Of a DNA stretch of 64,000 nt, positions 24,612-31,899 are shown one piece after another. The stretch comes from Chitinophaga pinensis (lineage in GTDB: Bacteria > Bacteroidota > Bacteroidia > Chitinophagales > Chitinophagaceae), in contig CAMAXV010000010.1 in assembly GCA_945862385.1 (NCBI GenBank), positions 1 through 64,000 of the forward strand, read 5' to 3'. Each line of letters opens with the position of its first letter. Positions within the stretch are counted from its first letter, which is position 1. Made by a program: the position numbers and the translations under genes. The notes under the pieces are model-generated. The model saw only the letters and a program-made list of their open reading frames with translations, was not told the origin of the DNA and made no database searches.

Positions 24612-25634
24612 TTGAGGGTGGCGTCATTTTTGTGGGTTTTAACTTTATTTATTAATCAGCAAGCAATTTGCGGGGATGACAATCGTCAGTGTTTGTGTGA
24701 TAAAATGAATGGAGAGAATCTCATTTTGTCAAATACGGTCAGCTGGGGGTTTTTCGGGCACCGGCATATTAACTACCACGCTGTTTTTCTCTTGCCACCC
24801 CAGATGATTCCTTTTTTCAAGAAACAAATTCGTTTCCTGGCAGACCATGCTACTGATCCGGATAAGCGGCGCTATGCGGTGAAAGAGGAGGCCCCACGGC
24901 ATTATATTGATATGGACCGTTACGGAGCAGCAGCAGATAGCCTTCCGGTAAGTTGGGAAAAAGCCAAAGTTGAATATGGCGAAGACAGCCTGAATGCCCA
25001 TGGCATTGCACCCTGGTGGATCATGGTCATGAAGGGCAGGTTGGTTAAGGCATTTCAAGGGGGCGATAAAGATGCGATCCTTAAAATATCAGCAGACATT
25101 GGTCACTATATCGGGGATGTGCATGTGCCGCTACATGCGAGCAGCAACCACAACGGACAAAAAACGGATCAGCATGGCATCCATGGATTCTGGGAAAGCA
25201 GGCTGCCGGAACTCTTTGCCGAAAAAGAATATGATCTCATCATCGGGAAAGCTGTTTATTTAAAAGATCCAGCCACATTTATCTGGCAGCGCGTTAGAGA
25301 AAGTGCAGCCGCTGCAGATACTGTTTTGCGCCTGGAAAAGGCATTGAGCCTTGCTTTCCCACCTGGGTCAAGGTTTGCGTATGAAACCCGGAATGGTGTT
25401 GTAACGCGCCAGTATGCCTCATCTTATGCAGCAGCATACCACAACAGTTTGTCTGGCATGGTAGAGCGCCGGATGAGACAGGCTATTTTTGCAGTGGCAT
25501 CCTTCTGGTACACTGCCTGGGTGGATGCTGGTCAGCCCAATTTAAGTATCTTTGCGGCGCTGCCTGCCATTCCACCTTTTAACCCATCTGCCGATGATAC
25601 ACAATTTCAATGCGGGTCCGAGCATTCTCCCTAA
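24612..25634 (+). CDS. Zinc-dependent phospholipase C / S1-P1 nuclease-like secreted protein
   Basis: The protein contains WGFFGHRHINYHAVFLLPPQ, where W and H are the usual zinc ligands at the mature N-terminus. Later come HYIDMDRY, a central HYIGDVHVPLHASSNHNGQK and HGIHGFWESRLPEL, with the H-x3-D-x-H-x-P-x-H metal site of the S1/P1 nuclease-phospholipase C fold. Members cleave phosphodiester bonds with three zinc ions. The start is uncertain: no ATG precedes the signal peptide (VASFLWVLTLFINQQAICG), so TTG 24612 or GTG 24618 is preferred; an ATG at 24705 would give a protein without an export signal. The reading frame is open further upstream through element C. The end overlaps serC by 41 bases. 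Confidence 0.75.
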   Translation: MRVASFLWVLTLFINQQAICGDDNRQCLCDKMNGENLILSNTVSWGFFGHRHINYHAVFLLPPQMIPFFKKQIRFLADHATDPDKRRYAVKEEAPRHYIDMDRYGAAADSLPVSWEKAKVEYGEDSLNAHGIAPWWIMVMKGRLVKAFQGGDKDAILKISADIGHYIGDVHVPLHASSNHNGQKTDQHGIHGFWESRLPELFAEKEYDLIIGKAVYLKDPATFIWQRVRESAAAADTVLRLEKALSLAFPPGSRFAYETRNGVVTRQYASSYAAAYHNSLSGMVERRMRQAIFAVASFWYTAWVDAGQPNLSIFAALPAIPPFNPSADDTQFQCGSEHSP

Positions 25635-26661
25635 ACCGGTTTTTGAAGAAGCCAGCAGGGCGATACAGGATTTCAACGGAACAGGATTATCCATTTTAGA
25701 GATCGGGCACCGTACGCCCTTGTTTGAAGCCGTGCTCGATGAAGCGGTTTCGCTTGTTAAAGAGCTTATGTTCCTCAACGAAAATAAGGAAGTGCTCTTC
25801 CTGCATGGAGGCGCATCAACCCAGTTTTTTCAGGTGCCCATGAACTTCCTTTCCCCGGATAAAAAGGCAGCTTACCTTGATGGAGGCGTATGGGGTTCGA
25901 AGGCTGTCAAAGAAGCGAAGTTATTCGGACCGGTAGATGTGGTGGCATCCTCAAAAGACAGGAACTACAGTTACATACCCAGCGGCTTCACTATCCCAAC
26001 TGATGTTGCCTATTTTCATTATACAACCAACAATACCATCGAAGGCACTCAGATGCATGCCATCCCTGAAACCAGCGTACCGCTGATTGCAGACATGAGC
26101 AGTGATATCCTGAGCCGGGAGATGGATTTCAACCGATTTTGTTTCATTTATGCCGGTGCGCAGAAAAATATAGGTGCAGCAGGTGTTAACCTGGTTGTTG
26201 CGGATAAGTCGTTTTTGGAAACGGCCAATTCGAAACTGCCATCTATGCTCGATTACCGCCAGCATGTGGCCAATGGTTCCATGCTCAATACGCCACCGGT
26301 GTTTGCCATCTATGTGTGCCTCCTCACCCTTCGCTGGCTCAAAAGCATAGGTGGGGTTAAGGCTATTGAGGAAATAAACCTGCGTAAATCAGCCCTTTTA
26401 TACAATACATTGTCATCCCTCCCCATTTTTAACCTGCCTGTGGCAGAAGCTGACAGGAGTCACATGAATGCCGTTTTCACCATGGGTGATCCGGAGCTGG
26501 AAAAGATGTTCCTTGCACGCTGTAAGTCAGAAGACATGGTAGGCATTAAAGGCCACCGCAGTGTAGGTGGCTTCAGGGTTTCCATGTACAATGCACTTCC
26601 ACTGGAAAGTGTGGAATCAATTACTGCATTGATGAAAGACTTCGCAAACAAACACGCATAA
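25594..26661 (+). CDS. serC: Phosphoserine aminotransferase
   Basis: 355 residues from ATG 25594 (MIHNFNAGPSILPKPVFEEA). A pyridoxal-phosphate enzyme that makes 3-phosphoserine in serine synthesis and acts in pyridoxine synthesis. The PLP lysine is K191 in IYAGAQKNIGAAG. Conserved HGGASTQFFQVPMNF and the C-terminal GHRSVGGFRVSMYNALPLES are visible. It overlaps the end of the phospholipase-like gene by 41 bases and is followed 11 bases later by the DUF1015 gene; serA is not present in the window. Confidence 0.95.
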   Translation: MIHNFNAGPSILPKPVFEEASRAIQDFNGTGLSILEIGHRTPLFEAVLDEAVSLVKELMFLNENKEVLFLHGGASTQFFQVPMNFLSPDKKAAYLDGGVWGSKAVKEAKLFGPVDVVASSKDRNYSYIPSGFTIPTDVAYFHYTTNNTIEGTQMHAIPETSVPLIADMSSDILSREMDFNRFCFIYAGAQKNIGAAGVNLVVADKSFLETANSKLPSMLDYRQHVANGSMLNTPPVFAIYVCLLTLRWLKSIGGVKAIEEINLRKSALLYNTLSSLPIFNLPVAEADRSHMNAVFTMGDPELEKMFLARCKSEDMVGIKGHRSVGGFRVSMYNALPLESVESITALMKDFANKHA

Positions 26662-26672
26662 CAACATAGCAA

Positions 26673-27899
26673 ATGGCAAAAATATTCCCTTTTCGTGCGC
26701 TAAGACCTCAGCCAGATCAGGCATCAGCAGTAGCAGCGCCACCTTATGATGTCCTCTCCAGCGATGAGGCCAGGCAGGCAGTGACAGGTTCACCCAATTC
26801 TTTCCTGCATGTTACGAAGTCTGAAGTAGACATGCCCGCTGACCTGAGTATTTATGATGAATCAGTCTATGCGAAAGCAAGATTGAATCTCTCTGACATG
26901 ATTAGCCGCGGTTTGTTGTTTCAGGATGAAAATCCCTGTTACTACATTTACGAGCTGGTCATGGATGGCAGGAGTCAGACCGGACTGGTTTGCTGTTCAT
27001 CAGTAGATGATTATGAAAATGATATCATCAAGAAGCATGAGTTCACCCGTCCTGAGAAAGAGCAGGACCGCATCAACCACATCCGCATCACCGGTGCCCA
27101 GACTGGTAATGTATTTCTGGCTTACCGCAATGTGGCCGCTATGGATACATTGATCAGTCAGTGGAAGTTGAACCATTCACCCGTATATGATTTTACTGCA
27201 GCTGATGGGATTAGTCACCGCATCTGGGTGGTGAATGAAGCTGACATAGTTGAAGCCATCAGTGCTATTTTTGAGCAGGATGTTCCCCATACCTATATAG
27301 CAGACGGACATCACCGGGCTGCCAGTGCAGCTAAGGTGAGAAAAGCGTTGGGTGAAGCAGCGGGGCCAGAAGCAGATAGTTTTTTGACCACACTTTTTCC
27401 AGCCAACGAGTTGAAAATCATGCCCTATAACAGGGTGGTAAAGGATTTAAACGGACTTGAAGCAGGAGAGTTAATCAGTGCTTTACAGGATGATTTCATG
27501 GTATCCAGTTCAGATAAAGCAGTTGATCCGCCTGCCTTGCATGAGTTTGGTATGTACCTGGAAGGACAGTGGTATCACCTCACAGCCTTGGAAGGCACTT
27601 ATACGGATGATCCGATTGGCGTGCTCGATGTGAGTATTTTATCTAATTTGGTTCTGGAAAAGCTTTTGGATATAGCAGATCAGCGAACAGACAAGAGAAT
27701 AGATTTTGTAGGTGGCATCAGAGGTTTGCAGGAACTGGAGCGCAGGGTTGACAGTGGCGAGATGAAGGTGGCATTCAGTTTTTATCCCGTTAGTATTGAG
27801 CAGTTGTTTGATATAGCAGACAGTGGAAATGTCATGCCTCCGAAGAGTACCTGGTTTGAACCAAAGCTCAGGGATGGATTGTTGACACACCTGATCTGA
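26673..27899 (+). CDS. DUF1015 family protein
   Basis: 408 residues. It starts AKIFPFRALRPQPDQASAVA with APPYDVLSSDEAR shortly after, and contains KKHEFTRPEKEQDRINHIR, YIADGHHRAASAAKVR and EELKIMPYNRVV-like FPANELKIMPYNRVVKDL. All are hallmark blocks of DUF1015 (COG4198), whose biochemical role is not established although it is often beside serine-synthesis genes in Bacteroidota. It probably forms an operon with serC; the gap is 11 bases. Confidence 0.9.
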   Translation: MAKIFPFRALRPQPDQASAVAAPPYDVLSSDEARQAVTGSPNSFLHVTKSEVDMPADLSIYDESVYAKARLNLSDMISRGLLFQDENPCYYIYELVMDGRSQTGLVCCSSVDDYENDIIKKHEFTRPEKEQDRINHIRITGAQTGNVFLAYRNVAAMDTLISQWKLNHSPVYDFTAADGISHRIWVVNEADIVEAISAIFEQDVPHTYIADGHHRAASAAKVRKALGEAAGPEADSFLTTLFPANELKIMPYNRVVKDLNGLEAGELISALQDDFMVSSSDKAVDPPALHEFGMYLEGQWYHLTALEGTYTDDPIGVLDVSILSNLVLEKLLDIADQRTDKRIDFVGGIRGLQELERRVDSGEMKVAFSFYPVSIEQLFDIADSGNVMPPKSTWFEPKLRDGLLTHLI

Positions 27900-27922
27900 G
27901 GATTAAGTTGTAAATTCATCCT

Positions 27923-27930
27923 TAACTTTG
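27923..27930 (+). promoter_or_regulatory. Candidate -7 box TAACTTTG of the TPR gene
   Basis: The octamer matches TAnnTTTG and ends 15 bases before the ATG at 27946. A TTG at 27928 is inside the box and is therefore not taken as the start. Confidence 0.45.
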
Positions 27931-27945
27931 TTCCAATATATTCCT

Positions 27946-28956
27946 ATGCGTCACCTGATAGCCATTATTTTGCTCTTTAGTGTGCAGCAGCTTGCTGCCC
28001 AGCAGCCCTCTGTGAAGCAGCTGCGTGAGACAGCACTCAATTTTCAGCGTCAGGAAGATTTTGGCAATGCACTCATGATTTTGTCTCGTGCCCTGGAAAT
28101 GGAGCCTTTGAATCTTTCCCTGCTAAAGGATATTGCCAATACCCTTTACCTGGCCGGTGACTACAAGCAGGCTGCTAGCCGGGTTTTGCCGTTGACAGAC
28201 AGGACTGATGCAGACGAGCAGGTGTTTCAGATTGCCGGAGATATTTTTACCATTCAGGAAGATTGGAAGCAGGCTGACAAGGTTTACAAAAAAGGGTTGA
28301 AGAAATTTCCATTGAGTGGTCCGCTTTACAGCAAATATGGCGAGATGTTTTGGCTGCAGGAGAAACCTGCTGATGCCATTGCACAATGGGAAAACGGGTT
28401 GAAGGCAGATCCTGCTTATCCCCTGAATTATTACCATGCTGCCAAGTTTTATTTCACCACTGCAGACAAGGCCAGGAGCATCGTTTACGGTGAAATCTTT
28501 ATAAACCAGGAAAGCTTTACGGCCAGAACAGCAGAGGTCAAAGTGTTATTACTCGAATCGTACAAGCGGGTGTATATGAGTGGTGACAATAAGAAATTTT
28601 ATGTAAAGGAAGCAACACCCTTTGAAACCAAGGTGCTGGCTATACTCAATAAACAGACAGAGTGGGCTTTGCGTGGCATCACACCAGACAACCTGCTGGC
28701 CATCAGAACCCGGTTCATTACCGACTGGTTTGAGGATGAAGCATCAGCACGCTTTCCGTTTCAGTTGTTTGAGCTCCATCGCAACCTCCTTCGGGAAGGG
28801 TTATTTGAAGCATACAACCAATGGATTTTCGGCATAGCTGCCGACCCCAATGGATATCAGTTTTGGGCCAGGACCCATGAAGAGGAGCAGGCCCGCTACT
28901 CGCTCTACCAGCGCAATAAACTCTTCAAAATGCCTCCCGGGCAGTATTATTTTTGA
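27946..28956 (+). CDS. Secreted tetratricopeptide-repeat protein
   Basis: 336 residues with a signal peptide (MRHLIAIILLFSVQQLAAQQ). Helical pairs from about residue 20 to 190 follow the TPR pattern (NFQRQEDFGNALMILSRALE; DIANTLYLAGDYKQAASRVL; YSKYGEMFWLQEKPADAIAQ). The C-terminal half is also helical but not recognised. A periplasmic scaffold role is likely; no partner is indicated. The last 41 bases recur downstream at 29821-29861, so the HigBA module lies between two copies of this gene's 3' end. Confidence 0.75.
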   Translation: MRHLIAIILLFSVQQLAAQQPSVKQLRETALNFQRQEDFGNALMILSRALEMEPLNLSLLKDIANTLYLAGDYKQAASRVLPLTDRTDADEQVFQIAGDIFTIQEDWKQADKVYKKGLKKFPLSGPLYSKYGEMFWLQEKPADAIAQWENGLKADPAYPLNYYHAAKFYFTTADKARSIVYGEIFINQESFTARTAEVKVLLLESYKRVYMSGDNKKFYVKEATPFETKVLAILNKQTEWALRGITPDNLLAIRTRFITDWFEDEASARFPFQLFELHRNLLREGLFEAYNQWIFGIAADPNGYQFWARTHEEEQARYSLYQRNKLFKMPPGQYYF

Positions 28957-29076
28957 GGAGATTGAACTCTTTGTTTAGCCAGTTTACAAAAGGTTTTTTC
29001 TACTTAACAGTGTAAGAATCCAAATGTCTTGACCCATTAGTAAGATTATTTAAAAGTTAGATTTAAAACAAATACT

Positions 29077-29096
29077 TACTTTTGGCGTTAGTAACG
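29077..29096 (+). promoter_or_regulatory. higBA promoter -7 box and palindromic operator candidate
   Basis: TACTTTTG (29077-29084) matches TAnnTTTG. It is followed at once by the perfect inverted repeat CGTTA-G-TAACG (29086-29096), placed at the expected transcription start. Such sites are bound by HigA in known systems; here that is inferred from position. Confidence 0.5.
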
Positions 29097-29109
29097 TTAA
29101 TCAGCATTA

Positions 29110-29391
29110 ATGATCAAAAATTTTGCCGATAAAGAATCCGAAAAAATTTGGAAAGGTATTCGGTCGAAAAAATTGCCAAATGAGATTCAAGATGTTGCGC
29201 GCAGAAAATTAAGAATGATCAATAATGCTTCAGATGTAAATGATCTTCGTATCCCTCCTGCTAACAGACTTGAGAAACTCAAAGGTAATCTTCAAGACTA
29301 CTTTAGTATTCGGATTAACAATCAATGGAGGATCATTTTTAAATGGATTAATAATGATGCGTACGATATTACAATAGTAGATTATCATTAA
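29110..29391 (+). CDS. higB: HigB toxin (RelE/ParE superfamily)
   Basis: A 93-residue protein matching HigB of the toxin-first type: IKNFADKESEKIWKGIRSKK at the start, RKLRMINNASDVNDLRIPPA with the fixed P-P-x-N-R-L-E-x-L-K-G-x-L/N phrase, and IRINNQWRIIFKW near the end. Family toxins are ribosome-dependent mRNA endonucleases. Length and gene order (toxin before antitoxin, 10-base gap) agree with higBA. The base composition is more AT-rich than that of the flanking genes, which fits acquisition. Confidence 0.93.
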   Translation: MIKNFADKESEKIWKGIRSKKLPNEIQDVARRKLRMINNASDVNDLRIPPANRLEKLKGNLQDYFSIRINNQWRIIFKWINNDAYDITIVDYH

Positions 29392-29401
29392 TTGAACAGA
29401 T

Positions 29402-29701
29402 ATGGAAAAGCTTAAAAATATTCACCCGGGTGAAATTCTAATTGAAGAATTTTTAATTCCGATGGAGATTTCCGCATATCGTTTAGCAAAGGAAACCTTT
29501 CTTCCCCAAACCCGCATTTCTGAAATTATCAAGGGTAATCGAAGAGTTACTGCGGATACGGCGATTCGATTTGCTAAATTTTTCGGAACAAGCGCCAAGT
29601 TTTGGTTAGGTCTTCAGGATGATTATGATTTAGAGGAAGAGCAAAATCAAAAAAAGCAAGTGTTTAATAATATCAAACCAATAGAAGGGAATGCTGCATA
29701 A
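29402..29701 (+). CDS. higA: HigA antitoxin (XRE/HTH family)
   Basis: 99 residues. It opens LKNIHPGEILIEEFLIPMEI, the HigA signature (H-P-G-E-x-L), and its helix-turn-helix is AYRLAKETFLPQTRISEIIK followed by GNRRVTADTAIRFAKFFGTS. It should neutralise HigB and repress the operon, probably at the palindrome 29086-29096. The 120 bases that follow contain several small inverted repeats (GCGTTG/CAACGC at 29754-29769, GCTCT/AGAGC, TTGTCC/GGACAA) before the right direct repeat. Confidence 0.93.
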   Translation: MEKLKNIHPGEILIEEFLIPMEISAYRLAKETFLPQTRISEIIKGNRRVTADTAIRFAKFFGTSAKFWLGLQDDYDLEEEQNQKKQVFNNIKPIEGNAA

Positions 29702-29875
29702 AAGCATTTAAACAATATTGTCCTACCATGCCAGATGTTCTGGACAACACAGCGCGTTGAGCACAACGCTCTGCTAAAAAGAGCTTAATAGCATGGGACC
29801 TGTGCTTACCATTACTAGCCCAATAAGTTGTTCAAAATGCCTCCCGGGCAGTATTATTTTTAATAATAATGCAGG

Positions 29876-31663
29876 CTATGCATAAATCCCCTCAATCACA
29901 TCTTCATACTTGCTCATGATGACCTTTCTTTTCAGCTTTAGTGTTGGAGTGAGTTCTCCACCGTTGATAGTCCATTCCGCATTGAGCAGCTCGAATTTCT
30001 TCACCTGTTCAACGGGGTTGAACTGGAGGTTAAATCTTTCCACAATGGTTTTATAATGCTCAAGTACCTTGGGATTGTTGAGTATTTTATCTGCTGAAGA
30101 GGTATCTACATCATTCTTTTCGCACCAGCTCCTGAGGCTTTCCATGGATGGAACAATGAGGGCTGCTGTGAACTTGCGTTCTGCTCCTACCACCATCATC
30201 TGTTCGATATAGGGTGATTCCTTCATCTTGTTCTCTATGGGCTGCGGTGCCACATATTTGCCACCACTGGTCTTAAAGATTTCTTTCTTCCTGTCGGTTA
30301 TCTTCAGGAAATCGCCTTCAGTCCAAACTCCGATATCTCCCGTATGGAACCATCCTTCACTGTCTATACATTCTGCGGTGAGGTCAGGCCTTTTGTAGTA
30401 TCCCAGCATCACATTGGAACCTTGGCAGCAGATTTCTCCGTCTTCAGCGAGTTTGACGGTAACATTACGGATGACTTTACCCACTGTGCCAAAGCGTCTG
30501 CCGCCGGCATCGAATCGGTTTACGCTGATAACAGGAGATGTTTCGGTGAGACCATAACCTTCCATCACCACAATTTTGGCAGCAGTGAAAACACGGAGTA
30601 AACGAACCTGACATGCTGCTGCGCCTGTTACAATCGCCCTGACTTGACCCCCAAGGCCTTCCCGCCATTTGGAAAAAATGAGTTTATTGGCAATGGCGAG
30701 TTGAATATTGTAGAATAATCCAAGGTTCTTGTCCACCTCATACCTGTTACCCACAGATACCGCCCAGAAGAAAAGGGTTTTCTTGATTCCGGTAAGCTCT
30801 CTTCCCTTGTTGATAATCCTTTCATATACTTTTTCAAGAAGCCGGGGTACAGTAGAAAACAGGCTGGGTTTGACTTCTCTAAGGTTGTCTCCGATTGTAT
30901 CCAGGCTTTCTGCATAGTATATGGAAACACCTCTGTACAAGTAGATATAGCTGACAACCCTTTCAAAGATATGGTTCAGTGGCAGAAAGCTGAGGGAGCG
31001 GTCTTTGGGTCCACATACTGGTTCCAGGATCTCCTCCACATTCATAATGTTATCAAGGATGTTGTGGTGACTTAGCATGACCCCTTTAGGAAATCCGGTA
31101 GTTCCTGAAGTGTAGAGTATTGTTGCCAGTTCTTCAGCTTTGACTTTGTCTTTTGTAGCCTGTAAATGTTGTATTTCTTCTTCAGTGCCGGTATGCAGGA
31201 GGTCTTTCCAGTGCAGCGCCTGCTGGATTTCATTGAATGTGTATACGGCCTGCACTGTGGGGGTAGCGTGGCGGATCGACTGCACCTTTTCGTAAAGTTC
31301 CTTATCACTCACAAACACCAGTTTAACTGACGCATCGTTCAGGATGAACTCCAGCTCATTGACATTGATGGTTGGGTAGATAGGCGTAAGGACAGCACCG
31401 GATTGCTGAACGGCCATATCCAGAATCAGCCACTCCGGACGATTGTTGCTGAGTACAGCTATTTTGTCGCGGCCTTCGATGGTGCCATCCTGAAAACCAA
31501 TTCCAGCTTTCATCAACCCCATACTCAGGCTGTCGACCAAGCGTTTGACATCCTTGGTTCTGTATTTCTTCCACACGCCATCTTCCTTGGCGGCGAGCAT
31601 GTCTTCCTGAGGAAACTGGGCCATTTGCCAGTCAATGCAGTCGAATAGTCTTTTTGGAGTCAT
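29876..31663 (-). CDS. Long-chain fatty-acid-CoA ligase (AMP-forming)
   Basis: 595 residues, FadD15-like branch. The adenylate-forming motifs are present: TILYTSGTTGFPKGVMLSHH (A3, phosphate-binding loop), MEGYGLTETSPVIS (A5), GWFHTGDIGVW (A7) and ITDRKKEIFKTSGGKYVAPQ (A8-A10 hinge region). It activates fatty acids to acyl-CoA through acyl-AMP, at or near the inner membrane. Monocistronic, on the minus strand. The right direct repeat of the HigBA unit lies 14 bases past its stop, and GTTGAGAG repeats begin 12 bases upstream of its ATG. Confidence 0.93.
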   Translation of the reverse strand: MTPKRLFDCIDWQMAQFPQEDMLAAKEDGVWKKYRTKDVKRLVDSLSMGLMKAGIGFQDGTIEGRDKIAVLSNNRPEWLILDMAVQQSGAVLTPIYPTINVNELEFILNDASVKLVFVSDKELYEKVQSIRHATPTVQAVYTFNEIQQALHWKDLLHTGTEEEIQHLQATKDKVKAEELATILYTSGTTGFPKGVMLSHHNILDNIMNVEEILEPVCGPKDRSLSFLPLNHIFERVVSYIYLYRGVSIYYAESLDTIGDNLREVKPSLFSTVPRLLEKVYERIINKGRELTGIKKTLFFWAVSVGNRYEVDKNLGLFYNIQLAIANKLIFSKWREGLGGQVRAIVTGAAACQVRLLRVFTAAKIVVMEGYGLTETSPVISVNRFDAGGRRFGTVGKVIRNVTVKLAEDGEICCQGSNVMLGYYKRPDLTAECIDSEGWFHTGDIGVWTEGDFLKITDRKKEIFKTSGGKYVAPQPIENKMKESPYIEQMMVVGAERKFTAALIVPSMESLRSWCEKNDVDTSSADKILNNPKVLEHYKTIVERFNLQFNPVEQVKKFELLNAEWTINGGELTPTLKLKRKVIMSKYEDVIEGIYA

Positions 31664-31675
31664 ATGGGCAAGTGT

Positions 31676-31899
31676 AGTTGAGGGTGAGTAGTTGAGAGTG
31701 AGTAGTTGAGAGTTGAGAGTTGAAAGTTGAGAGTTGAGAGTTGAGAGTTGAGAAAAATGGTTTGAAATGAAGATAATTAGAAATTACAAAATATTCAACT
31801 TTCAACTAAACTCTCTCAACTCCCTCTATTTACTCTCATCTCTCAACTTTCAACTAAACTCTCCTGCCTTTGGCAGGCAAGCTCAACTAAATTCTCTCA
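31676..31899. repeat. GTTGAGAG array with opposite arm (copy 2)
   Basis: Plus-strand GTTGAGAG-type units fill 31676-31755. After about 40 AT-rich bases, the reverse-complement units (CTCTCAACT, TTTCAACT) run from 31797 to 31899, ending at the stop of the dipeptidyl peptidase gene. A small hairpin CCTGCC-TTT-GGCAGG (31863-31877) is embedded. On the minus strand the array starts directly after the stop codon, as in the other copies. Confidence 0.85.

Larger units (their letters stand above)
28914..29861. mobile_element. HigBA module bounded by 41-bp direct repeats
   Basis: Positions 28914-28954 and 29821-29861 share 38 of 41 bases, including 31 identical in a row (TTCAAAATGCCTCCCGGGCA continuing to five T). 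The left copy is the end of the TPR gene and includes the first base of its stop; the right copy would also give a stop (TAT TTT TAA). The 907-bp unit between carries higB, higA and a structured tail. No integrase is present. Insertion at a gene end, or duplication by recombination, would both fit. Confidence 0.6.

Noticed and set aside
29702-29861. Integron attC site behind the HigBA genes
   Set aside because: GTTGAGC at 29757-29763 fits GTTRRRY, and toxin-antitoxin pairs are common integron cassettes, but no matching RYYYAAC partner is found at the proper position and the unit is bounded by long direct repeats instead.
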